Origin: Acidobacteriota bacterium
GTDB lineage: Bacteria; Acidobacteriota; Thermoanaerobaculia; Multivoradales; JAHEKO01
Direction of reading: 5' to 3'
Length of the DNA stretch: 11,196 bases
NCBI GenBank assembly: GCA_006227875.1
Contig: SBFI01000426.1
Coordinates: 1-11,196 of the forward strand
This document shows, piece by piece, positions 5,416 to 11,196 of this stretch; position 1 is the first letter of the stretch; each line of letters opens with the position of its first letter. The notes under the pieces were generated by a model that was not told the DNA's origin, ran no database searches, and saw nothing but the letters and a program-made list of their open reading frames with translations. The position numbers and the translations under genes were made by a program.

Positions 5416-7974
5416 ATGAATGAGACCCTGACCCTACCCGTTCTCCCGCTCCGCGACACGGTGGTGTTTCCCGGAGTGACGACGCCCATCGGGGCCGGTC
5501 GACCCGGTACCCTGAAGGCGATCCAGGCAGCCTCCAATCGCAAGGACAAGCTGGTCTTTGCGGTGTCGCAAAGAGAGAACGTAGAAAAAGTAACCCCCGA
5601 GCGGCTGCACACCATCGGGACGGTGGCCCGCATCGGCCAGCTGCAACGCGTCACCGGCGGCGTGCAGTTTCTTCTCCAAGGTGAGTTTCGAGGCATCGCG
5701 TTGCGAATCAGCGAGGCGGGTAATCACCTGCAGGCCGTAGTCCGCAAAGCCGAGGAGATGTCTCCGACCGATGCCGGCGATCCCGCCTTTCTGGCCTTAC
5801 AACGAGAGGTCAAGGAGCGGGCCGCGGAGCTCGGTCGCAAGGCCGGTTTCCCGGACGAGGTGGTCGAGCAGGCCCTCTCGAACGCGGACGAGCCGGGCCG
5901 CCTGGCGGACCTGGTGGCGAGCTATCTGGAGATCCCGTTCTCCGAGCTCCAGATGCTGCTCGAGACCCTATCGGTGGAGGAGCGTCTGCGCCAGGTGCTG
6001 CTGCGTGTACAGAGACAGATCGGGGTGCTGGACGCCCAGCAGGACATCAAGTCGCGCGTGCAGCAGGAGCTTGGCGACCGGCAGCGGGAGATGGTTCTGC
6101 GAGAGCAGCTCAAGGCGATTCAGGAGGAGCTGGGTGAGGATGCGGGCGGCGACGGCCTGGAGGAGCTGAAGGAGCAGCTGGCGGAGCTGGAGCTGCCGGA
6201 GGAGGCCCGTAAGGAGGTCGACCGGGAGCTCAATCGGCTGGGACGCATGGCGCGCGAGTCGATGGAATACCAGGTCATTCGGACCTATCTCGAAAATATC
6301 GCCGAGCTGCCATGGAACAAGCGCAGCGAGGATCATCTCGATTTGAAGCGAGCCGACGCGATCCTCGACGAGGATCACTATGGCCTCCGCGACGTCAAGG
6401 ACCGGGTGCTCGAGTTTCTGGCGGTCCGTCTGCTGCGAGCCCGCCGCGGCGAAGCGGAGGGCCCGGACACCGTAGCTGAGCTGCACGTCGAGCCCCTGGA
6501 CGAGAATCCGGTACCGGATGATGAGGCCGCGGGTTTGACCGGCGACAGGGTCACCGGCGAGACCCTCGACGTGATTGACGGCCCAAAAGGCAAGGCAGAG
6601 GACAAGGCCGCCAAGGGCCCCATCTTGCTCTTTGTCGGACCACCGGGGGTGGGCAAGACGTCGATCGCCAGATCGATAGCCCGCGCCATGGGACGCGAGT
6701 ACATCCGCATCTCGCTTGGTGGTGCGCGGGACGAAGCCGATATCCGCGGTCATCGGCGGACCTATGTCGGAGCCATGCCGGGGCGCATCATCAAGGGGAT
6801 GAAGCAAGCCGGTACCAAGAACCCGGTCTTTCTGCTGGACGAGGTGGACAAGCTCGGGGTCTCCTACCAGGGGGACCCTGCAAGCGGACTGCTGGAGGTG
6901 CTGGACCCGGCCCAGAACGACAGCTTTGTCGATCACTATCTGGGGGTGCCGTTCGATCTCTCCGAGGTGCTGTTTATCGCCACCGCCAATTTCATCCAGA
7001 ACATCCCCGGACCACTACTGGATCGCATGGAGGTGGTCGAGTTCAGCGGCTACACGGAAAAGGAGAAGCTGGAGATCGCGCGGCGTTACCTCGTCCCCAG
7101 GCAGGTCGAGGACAACGCCCTCGATCCGGAGCTGATCACTCTCACTGATCCCTCCATCTCCGAGGTCATCACCCACTACACGCGGGAAGCCGGAGTCAGG
7201 CAGCTCGAGAGGGAGATCGGCAAGCTGGCCCGCAAGGTAGCCCGCAAGATTGCGGCGGAGGAGCTCGAGCAGGTCACCATCGAGCCCGAGAACGTGACCG
7301 AGCTGCTGGGCCGGCCAAAGATGCACCCCGAAAAGGCGGCCCGTCAGGACCAGATCGGTATCGCCACCGGCATGTTCTACACACCGGTGGGCGGCGACAT
7401 AATGTTTGTCGAGGTCAGCACCATGCACGGCAAGGGTGAGCTGGTGCTCACCGGACAGCTCGGTGATGTGATGAAGGAATCGGCTCGGGCTGCCTGGACC
7501 TATGCCCGATCCCACGCCCAAGACCTGGGTATCCCCACCGAGGCGTTTGTCGACCGTGACGTCCACATCCACTGCCCGGCGGGCGCCATCCCCAAGGATG
7601 GGCCCTCCGCCGGTGTCACCATGGCCACGGCTCTGGTCTCGGCGCTGTCGCGTGTACCGTCACGTCACGATATCGCCATGACCGGTGAGATCACCCTCTC
7701 GGGCAGAGTTCTGCCCATTGGGGGTGTCAAGGAGAAGGTTCTGGGAGCTGTTCGCGCCGGGATCCACACCATCATCCTGCCGGCGGAGAACGAGGCCGAT
7801 CTCGAGGAGCTCAGCGACGACGTTCGCGAGAGCCTCGATGTCATCCTGGTCGGCGAGCTGGGTGAGGTGCTGGCGACAGCAATCCCGGCCGGTCCCAAGG
7901 AGGAGGCACCTACGGTCCTACGCGAGGGTGAGCCCCGGCAGGCCGAGCCGCGACCCAAGCAGATTCCCCACTAG
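5416..7974 (+). CDS. lon: ATP-dependent protease LonA with an acidic insertion before the AAA+ module
   Basis: Cytosolic AAA+ serine protease that degrades misfolded and regulatory proteins. The 852-residue chain has the Lon N-terminal domain from LTLPVLPLRDTVVFPG (5-20), a coiled helical linker rich in Glu/Leu (about 200-300), Walker A GPPGVGKT (408-415), and Walker B FLLDEVDK (472-479). The proteolytic domain carries PKDGPSAG with nucleophile S731 and GGVKEK with catalytic K774; the 43-residue Ser-Lys spacing equals that of E. coli Lon. The length exceeds the usual 780-820 mainly because of about 50 acidic, Gly/Pro-containing residues at 345-396, where most Lons pass directly into the Walker A strand. 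The C-terminal tail after about 830 is charged and Pro-rich. The start is fixed by an in-frame TGA at 5407; AAGGA at 5399-5403 is a rather distant ribosome-binding site (12 bases). A 182-bp gap separates it from the tal-pgi unit, so it is probably transcribed separately. Confidence 0.98.
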   Translation: MNETLTLPVLPLRDTVVFPGVTTPIGAGRPGTLKAIQAASNRKDKLVFAVSQRENVEKVTPERLHTIGTVARIGQLQRVTGGVQFLLQGEFRGIALRISEAGNHLQAVVRKAEEMSPTDAGDPAFLALQREVKERAAELGRKAGFPDEVVEQALSNADEPGRLADLVASYLEIPFSELQMLLETLSVEERLRQVLLRVQRQIGVLDAQQDIKSRVQQELGDRQREMVLREQLKAIQEELGEDAGGDGLEELKEQLAELELPEEARKEVDRELNRLGRMARESMEYQVIRTYLENIAELPWNKRSEDHLDLKRADAILDEDHYGLRDVKDRVLEFLAVRLLRARRGEAEGPDTVAELHVEPLDENPVPDDEAAGLTGDRVTGETLDVIDGPKGKAEDKAAKGPILLFVGPPGVGKTSIARSIARAMGREYIRISLGGARDEADIRGHRRTYVGAMPGRIIKGMKQAGTKNPVFLLDEVDKLGVSYQGDPASGLLEVLDPAQNDSFVDHYLGVPFDLSEVLFIATANFIQNIPGPLLDRMEVVEFSGYTEKEKLEIARRYLVPRQVEDNALDPELITLTDPSISEVITHYTREAGVRQLEREIGKLARKVARKIAAEELEQVTIEPENVTELLGRPKMHPEKAARQDQIGIATGMFYTPVGGDIMFVEVSTMHGKGELVLTGQLGDVMKESARAAWTYARSHAQDLGIPTEAFVDRDVHIHCPAGAIPKDGPSAGVTMATALVSALSRVPSRHDIAMTGEITLSGRVLPIGGVKEKVLGAVRAGIHTIILPAENEADLEELSDDVRESLDVILVGELGEVLATAIPAGPKEEAPTVLREGEPRQAEPRPKQIPH

Positions 7975-7980
7975 ACCCAG

Positions 7981-8019
7981 ATTGGGGACAGGTACAGATT
8001 CTCGGTACCTGTCCCCAAT
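7981..8019. repeat. Perfect 15-bp-arm inverted repeat, REP-like palindrome between convergent genes
   Basis: The left arm ATTGGGGACAGGTAC (7981-7995) is exactly complementary to GTACCTGTCCCCAAT (8005-8019), with a 9-base loop. It fills most of the 57-bp gap between the convergent ends of lon and the 263-residue membrane-protein gene. No long T-run follows on either strand, although the stem alone could slow or end transcription in both directions. GGGGACAGGTAC-type palindromes are familiar to me as interspersed repeats in diverse bacterial genomes, of the kind moved by REP-associated Y1 transposases (RAYT). That link is from memory and no transposase is in this window. Only one copy is present here. 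Confidence 0.8.
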
Positions 8020-8031
8020 TCACCGATTTCG

Positions 8032-8823
8032 CTACTTGTTGCTCCCGCTGTACTGAAGTGCCGCCGTCGTCTTCTCGCCGGTGGTGCTGACAGTCAAGTT
8101 GACGGTGCGATCGTTCGAGTCGCTCTTTGCCGTTATAACGGCGAGACGGCCCTCCGGTGCGGAGACGGTCCGTACCTCGACCGCGAAGCCATCCCCCTCC
8201 AATTGTGACTTGTAGAACTCCGTGACGCTGTCGACGTCGTCGGTGGTCTCGACGGTCCAGATGCCGGCGGACGTGGTATCCGTTTCAGAGGTGAAAGTGA
8301 GGTTCGCCCGCTCGGCGCCGGGGTAGCGGGGGATCCAAGCCGGAGGTTCGCGACTCGCCGTTCCCGCGCCCCAGGTGGATTCACCTTCATCGGTTGTGAC
8401 GGTGACCAGGCCGCCCCCTTCCTCCTGGTTGACATCGAAGGTCACTTCGCCCTCGTCCGTTGTCCAACCCCAACGACCTTCGGCGATGTCACCAAAGTCG
8501 AGGGTGACGACCTCGTCGGTCCGCTTGTTGCGGATCGTCATCGTCCCCTCCTCGTCGTCGACTTCGACCAGATCCAGCTCGGGGTTGAGTCTGACCATCA
8601 TCTCGGCACTGGCCTTGATCGGGTTCTCCTCGAAGTCGAGGTCGCCGGCGACCTCTTTGACCTTTTTGCCGACAAAATAGGAGCAGGTGGCCGTCATCAG
8701 GACCGCCAGCAGGAGCAGGACCAGGCAGCCGATACCTATCCAGGCGAGCGGGCTCAGGCCCTTCTTCTGGGCCGGGGCTGGTGTCGCGGGCGGCGCAGGT
8801 GGCGGAGTCTGGGGCTCGTTCAT
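8032..8823 (-). CDS. Membrane-anchored protein of unknown function with a C-terminal YPGAE domain
   Basis: The 263-residue protein starts with a Pro/Ala-rich cytosolic segment (4-18), then KK and one membrane helix (about 26-47, ending in a Cys). The rest is an acidic exported part. Residues about 84-155 look all-beta, with alternating polar and hydrophobic strands and a small internal duplication: TTDEGEVTF at 121-129 and TTDEGESTW at 143-151. After the linker PPAWIPRYPGAE (160-171), a second domain contains DSVTEFYKSQLEGDGF (198-213). That resembles a pattern I recall from unnamed proteins: YPGA, then FY, then L, then GF/GW. The helix is not followed by a signal cleavage motif, so it is read as a type II anchor. 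ATG 8823 was chosen; a GTG at 8826 directly before it would add one residue, and both suit the GGGAGGG site upstream. It is divergent from the SYLF gene and convergent with lon. No function can be assigned. Confidence 0.85.
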   Translation of the reverse strand: MNEPQTPPPAPPATPAPAQKKGLSPLAWIGIGCLVLLLLAVLMTATCSYFVGKKVKEVAGDLDFEENPIKASAEMMVRLNPELDLVEVDDEEGTMTIRNKRTDEVVTLDFGDIAEGRWGWTTDEGEVTFDVNQEEGGGLVTVTTDEGESTWGAGTASREPPAWIPRYPGAERANLTFTSETDTTSAGIWTVETTDDVDSVTEFYKSQLEGDGFAVEVRTVSAPEGRLAVITAKSDSNDRTVNLTVSTTGEKTTAALQYSGSNK

Positions 8824-8885
8824 CACGGGATCCCTCCCAAAAGCTGTCGAGTTTGGTCCCGGTTACCCTAACATGGGTCCGGCCG

Positions 8886-8913
8886 TGGACCCCGGGCGCA
8901 AATTCCGTATACT
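8886..8913 (+). promoter_or_regulatory. Candidate sigma-70-type promoter of the SYLF gene
   Basis: TGGACC at 8886-8891 (4 of 6 to TTGACA) and TATACT at 8908-8913 (5 of 6 to TATAAT) are 16 bases apart. This predicts a start near 8920 and a leader of about 19 bases containing the AGGAGAGG site. It lies in the 115-bp divergent intergenic region. A small inverted repeat GTTA-CCC-TAAC (8862-8872) lies just upstream. Confidence 0.4.
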
Positions 8914-8938
8914 CTCGCCGACAGAGGAGAGGCTACTG

Positions 8939-9619
8939 ATGACACGACGTCTGCTTTCGATCTTGCTGTTCAGCGCAATTCTCCTGTGGGGTATCGGCCC
9001 CGCCCTGGCCCAGGAGACCAAGTTCGACCAGAAGTTGGAGGTTGCCGGAGAGGTCTACCTCGAGCTCATGGGGGCGCCTGATCGCAAAGTGCCGAAGCAT
9101 CTGATCGACAGCGCCAAGTGCGTCGCCGTCATCCCCAATGTCTACAAGGGTGCTCTATTTGGCCTCGGCGGTCGCCACGGCAACGGCGTCATCTCTTGCC
9201 ACGACGCGGAGGGCGTCTGGAGTCCACCCAGCTTTATCGAGATCACGGGCGGCAGCTTTGGTCTCCAGATTGGCGGGGAGGCGATCGACCTGGTGCTGTT
9301 CTTCATGAACGAGCGGGGTGTCCTCTCCCTGCTCGGCAGTAAGTTCGAGATCGGCGGCGATGCCAGCGTCGCCGCCGGCCCCTACGGCCGCACCGCCGAA
9401 GCGAGCACCGATATCAAGCTCAAGGCGGAGATCTACTCCTACGCGCGGAGCCGCGGGTTGTTTGCCGGGGTGGCATTCGAGGGCTCCCGGCTGGCGCCGG
9501 ACAACAAGGCGAATCGAAAGTACTACGGGCAGACCGTCGACGCCGAGTCTGTCCTCTTCGACCATCGGGTACCCAGAAGACCGGCCTCGGCGTCGCGCTT
9601 TACCGCTCTTCTTCCCTAG
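8939..9619 (+). CDS. Exported SYLF (Ysc84/DUF500) domain protein
   Basis: The 226-residue protein has a signal peptide (MTRRLLSILL start, cleavage predicted after Ala-Leu-Ala at 22-24). The rest is a SYLF domain: AKCVAVIPNVYKGALFGLGG (59-78), GVISCHD, WSPPSFIEITGGSFGLQIGG (94-113), then DLVLFFMNERG. It continues with FEIGGDASVAAGPYGR (136-151), IYSYARSRGLFAGVAFEGS (165-183) and the closing NRKYYG. SYLF proteins bind lipid (phosphoinositides in eukaryotic Ysc84/SH3YL1). The bacterial exported members are poorly characterised and presumably act at the inner face of the outer membrane or in the periplasm. The open frame extends upstream to 8687 through the antisense of the neighbouring gene. ATG 8939 is preferred because AGGAGAGG (8925-8932) lies 6 bases before it and it opens a perfect signal peptide. 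Its TAG stop overlaps the stop of the convergent DUF1566 gene. Confidence 0.92.
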   Translation: MTRRLLSILLFSAILLWGIGPALAQETKFDQKLEVAGEVYLELMGAPDRKVPKHLIDSAKCVAVIPNVYKGALFGLGGRHGNGVISCHDAEGVWSPPSFIEITGGSFGLQIGGEAIDLVLFFMNERGVLSLLGSKFEIGGDASVAAGPYGRTAEASTDIKLKAEIYSYARSRGLFAGVAFEGSRLAPDNKANRKYYGQTVDAESVLFDHRVPRRPASASRFTALLP

Positions 9620-10221
9620 CCTTTTTGTTCCTTGGCTTTCTTGTCCTTCTTCTTGGGCTTCTCGGGCAGGGGGTGGCTCTCGCCGCTCACGGGTGTCCGT
9701 ACACAGAGAGCTCTCAGGTCGTAGGTGTAGCTCAAACCGCCGGAGAAGGGCTTGCGGTATTGGAAGTTGAAGTTCCAGGCCGAGTCCTCGCTTTTCTTGG
9801 TGGAGCTCCAGGGGCAGCAGGAGGTGAGCCTGATCTCTCCGGGTACCTTGTACTGGCTTGCTGACATCGCTCGATAGAGCCCTTCCAACTCGTCGAGGGC
9901 CGGCAGTCGCCAATCCGAGTAGCTGGCCAGCTCCAGATCGTCGCAGTACCGCATGGCGCGACGCCAATCGATGTCGCGGCCGTTGTCGCGTGCCGCCCAC
10001 ATCAGTCCGCTTTTGAGATCCATAAAGACCTTGGTCAGCTTCTCTTCCAGGATTCGCCGCTCTTCTTCCGCGGCGGTGATCTGGTCGAGGAACTCGACGG
10101 TGGCAAAGGGAGCGGTGAAGACCGGGGTCTGCGAGGTTTCGTCGGGGGGGCTTTGAGCGACAGCTTGGCCGTGACTGACAACAAGGCCCGCCAGCACCGT
10201 GCAGATTAGTGCTCGGACCAT
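9616..10221 (-). CDS. Exported DUF1566 (Lcl C-terminal-like) protein
   Basis: 201 residues. The signal peptide is 1-22 (cleavage after Ala-Val-Ala), followed by a short linker and a helical stretch with EEERRILEEKL (52-62). The DUF1566 domain spans about 66-175: DLKSGLMWAARDNGRDIDW (68-86), A-x-RYCDDLELASYSDWRLPALDELEGLY (89-116) and CCPWSST (135-141), ending in LRALCVR (169-175). These are the usual D-x-x-TGLMW, WRLP and RAVR/CVR landmarks of the family, which is often found on surface or secreted bacterial proteins with no known activity. The C-terminal tail (187-200) is strongly Lys-rich. The start at 10221 has no clear Shine-Dalgarno sequence. It begins 7 bases after the stop of the zinc-ribbon gene, so translation may be coupled to that gene. 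Its stop shares CTAG (9616-9619) with the SYLF gene stop. Confidence 0.9.
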   Translation of the reverse strand: MVRALICTVLAGLVVSHGQAVAQSPPDETSQTPVFTAPFATVEFLDQITAAEEERRILEEKLTKVFMDLKSGLMWAARDNGRDIDWRRAMRYCDDLELASYSDWRLPALDELEGLYRAMSASQYKVPGEIRLTSCCPWSSTKKSEDSAWNFNFQYRKPFSGGLSYTYDLRALCVRTPVSGESHPLPEKPKKKDKKAKEQKG

Positions 10222-10228
10222 GGAGCGG

Positions 10229-10447
10229 TCAGATGAGACTGCCCAGATACGCAGCCAGGACGGCTTTGCATTCCGGGCAAACCAGAATCTGGGCGCGGCG
10301 GGGAAGACCCGACACGAAGTTGACCTTGGTTCTCAGCATGCGAACCACGTGGATGTTCTCGATCCCTTCCTGGCAGTTCGGGCAAAGGACCATCGATTCG
10401 AGGGTGTATTCCGCCTCGATCATCTGTTCGGCCACTGGTTCGTCCAT
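10229..10447 (-). CDS. Small zinc-ribbon protein
   Basis: A 72-residue cytosolic protein with two Cys pairs, CPNC (C22, C25) and CPEC (C57, C60), 31 residues apart, a typical four-Cys zinc ribbon. Between them lie a basic stretch (VVRMLRTKVNF, 34-44) and GLPRRAQILV (48-57 region). The N-terminal 20 residues are acidic. The ATG has a near-perfect ribosome-binding site AAAGGAGG (10453-10460 on the plus-strand coordinates), 5 bases away, so it is very likely a real gene despite its size. It precedes the DUF1566 gene by 7 bases on the same strand and is divergent from the mgtE-like gene. No specific family name is recognised. Nucleic-acid binding or a protein-protein role are both possible. Confidence 0.8.
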   Translation of the reverse strand: MDEPVAEQMIEAEYTLESMVLCPNCQEGIENIHVVRMLRTKVNFVSGLPRRAQILVCPECKAVLAAYLGSLI

Positions 10448-10595
10448 CTGGACCTCCTTTGTCCGGGGCAGTCGCCGCTGAAGGGTCTCCGTCCAGCTCC
10501 TAGCGCCGCGAACCCACCCTGAAGGTTAGTAGAAATCGACAACCCCTGCAGTGGCCTTTCCCACAGGCTGCCAGTTGACTTCACAAAGATAGCAA

Positions 10596-10628
10596 AAGCG
10601 GCCCGAAAGCCCTTCCCGACGGCCGCTT
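10596..10628. other. 8-bp perfect inverted repeat upstream of the mgtE-like gene
   Basis: AAGCGGCC (10596-10603) and GGCCGCTT (10621-10628) are perfect complements separated by 17 bases. It sits 35 bp before the mgtE-like start and immediately before its candidate -10, so as DNA it could be a repressor or activator site for either divergent gene. The rest of the 215-bp intergenic region holds nothing else I can name. It does not resemble the Mg2+-sensing M-box leader, which would have to be transcribed ahead of the gene. Confidence 0.35.
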
Positions 10629-10646
10629 CGAGCCCTTTTGATGTGC

Positions 10647-10652
10647 TACGAT
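10647..10652 (+). promoter_or_regulatory. Candidate -10 element for leaderless transcription of the mgtE-like gene
   Basis: TACGAT (4 of 6 to TATAAT) ends 10 bases before the GTG at 10663. Transcription from it would start at or near the first codon, which fits the absence of any Shine-Dalgarno sequence before that GTG. No convincing -35 is seen at 16-18 bases, so support is modest. Confidence 0.3.
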
Positions 10653-10662
10653 CTGGCGTCTT

Positions 10663-11196
10663 GTGGACCAAAATACGGGACCTCGGCGGGCCGAGCTGAT
10701 CGGTGACACGCTCCGCAGATTTGTTCGTCGCGGCGCCCGTGCCAACCTGTCGAAACTCCTGGGCAAGACACGTCCCGAGGACGTCGCCCTGCAGTTTCGC
10801 CGGCTCACCCCGGCCGAGCAGATAACCGTCTTCCAGATCCTCGTCACCGACTACCCGGAGGGCTCGGGGGCGGTGCTCACCGAGCTCGAGCCGCCCCAGC
10901 AGCAGGCGCTTCTCGAAGAGCTGAGCCCGCAACAGATCGCCACCGTTCTCGACTCGATGTCGGTGGATGATGCCGTATCTCTGGTGGAGTCCCTGCCACC
11001 GGAGCTGCACGACAAGGTGCTGGAGGTGGTGGATCTCAAGGATCTGGCCGAGGTCCAGACCCATCTCACCTACGGCGACGACACCGCCGGCCGCTTGATG
11101 GTGCCGGAGTATGTGGCGCTGTCCGAGGACAAGACGGTCGGCGACGCGATCGCTTTCATCCAGCAGTCGACCGAGCTGGACAACATCTTCTATCTC
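10663..11196 (+). CDS. mgtE: MgtE-type magnesium transporter, N-terminal cytosolic part (partial, runs off the right edge)
   Basis: The 178 residues visible correspond to the cytosolic sensor half of MgtE, a Mg2+-gated Mg2+ channel/transporter of the inner membrane. Residues about 20-130 form the helical MgtE N domain: repeated short helices such as RPEDVALQFRRLTPAEQITV, LEPPQQQALLEELSPQQIATVL, and MSVDDAVSLVESLP (with the family's DDA). GDDTAGRLMVPEYVAL (138-153) and TVGDAIAFI then begin the first CBS domain, which ends at the window edge with NIFYL. The CBS pair, the plug helix and the five-helix membrane pore must lie downstream. GTG at 10663 is the only ordinary start between the in-frame TGA at 10639 and the conserved domain. 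It lacks a ribosome-binding site and may be leaderless. Some MgtE-N/CBS proteins lack the pore, so transport function is inferred. Confidence 0.88.
   Translation, partial: MDQNTGPRRAELIGDTLRRFVRRGARANLSKLLGKTRPEDVALQFRRLTPAEQITVFQILVTDYPEGSGAVLTELEPPQQQALLEELSPQQIATVLDSMSVDDAVSLVESLPPELHDKVLEVVDLKDLAEVQTHLTYGDDTAGRLMVPEYVALSEDKTVGDAIAFIQQSTELDNIFYL

Noticed and set aside
5968..6936. 322-codon minus-strand open frame opposite lon
   Set aside because: Antisense shadow caused by GC-biased codon use in lon; no signal or domain is visible.
8687..8938. 84-codon upstream extension of the SYLF protein
   Set aside because: It covers the antisense of the neighbouring gene and its promoter region. The ATG at 8939 has a strong ribosome-binding site and begins a clean signal peptide.
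10575..10580. TTGACT as a -35 element for the mgtE-like gene
   Set aside because: A good -35 match, but no -10 lies 15-19 bases downstream.
10420..11064. 214-codon minus-strand open frame over the mgtE-like start and intergenic region
   Set aside because: It is opposite a clear MgtE N domain, and its left end overlaps the well-supported zinc-ribbon gene in another frame.
1..11196. tRNA, rRNA, CRISPR array, insertion sequence or prophage
   Set aside because: I saw no cloverleaf, repeat-spacer pattern, transposase or phage gene. The single REP-like palindrome is the only possible mobile signal.

Overview
The window is GC-rich, densely coded bacterial DNA. It reads as ordinary chromosome with no phage, IS, CRISPR or RNA gene visible. 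Several secreted or membrane proteins carry clear Sec signal peptides. Overlapping start/stop codons, an Ysc84/SYLF protein, a DUF1566 protein and a YPGAE-type membrane-anchored protein together suggest a Gram-negative-type organism, perhaps Acidobacteriota. That placement is impressionistic: no marker gene (rRNA, ribosomal protein) is present to test it.

Layout, left to right. (1) 1-1442, minus: the N-terminal 480 residues of an exported protein with a carboxypeptidase-regulatory-like beta domain followed by more than 340 residues of Pro/Glu-rich repeats. It runs off the left edge, and forward-strand ORFs over it are shadows. (2) 1667-5233, plus: a tight three-gene unit of transaldolase (tal), glucose-6-phosphate isomerase (pgi, GTG start overlapping the tal stop) and a rhomboid-fold membrane protein that lacks the catalytic Ser and His. 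(3) 5416-7974, plus: an ATP-dependent LonA protease with an acidic insertion of about 50 residues just before the Walker A motif. (4) 7981-8019: a perfect 15-bp-arm inverted repeat, resembling an interspersed REP-type palindrome, between the converging ends of lon and the next gene. (5) 8032-8823, minus: a membrane-anchored protein of unknown function. (6) 8939-9619, plus: an exported SYLF/Ysc84 protein, divergent from (5). (7) 9616-10221, minus: an exported DUF1566 protein. Its stop codon shares a CTAG with the SYLF gene's stop. (8) 10229-10447, minus: a 72-residue zinc-ribbon protein directly upstream of the DUF1566 gene. (9) 10663-11196, plus: the N-terminal part of an MgtE-type Mg2+ transporter, truncated by the right edge.

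Tal and Pgi act in the non-oxidative pentose phosphate pathway and upper glycolysis/gluconeogenesis and share sugar-phosphate pools. They are of the type known elsewhere as a single fused Tal-Pgi polypeptide. The dead rhomboid is translationally linked to them, which is the least explained association here. The other genes look like independent transcription units for protein quality control, envelope functions and ion transport.

Nothing in the window amounts to a clear new defence or mobile system. The points most worth a second look are the Tal/Pgi junction with its G-run next to the stop, the pseudo-rhomboid, the Lon insertion, the REP-like palindrome and the PE-rich exported protein.
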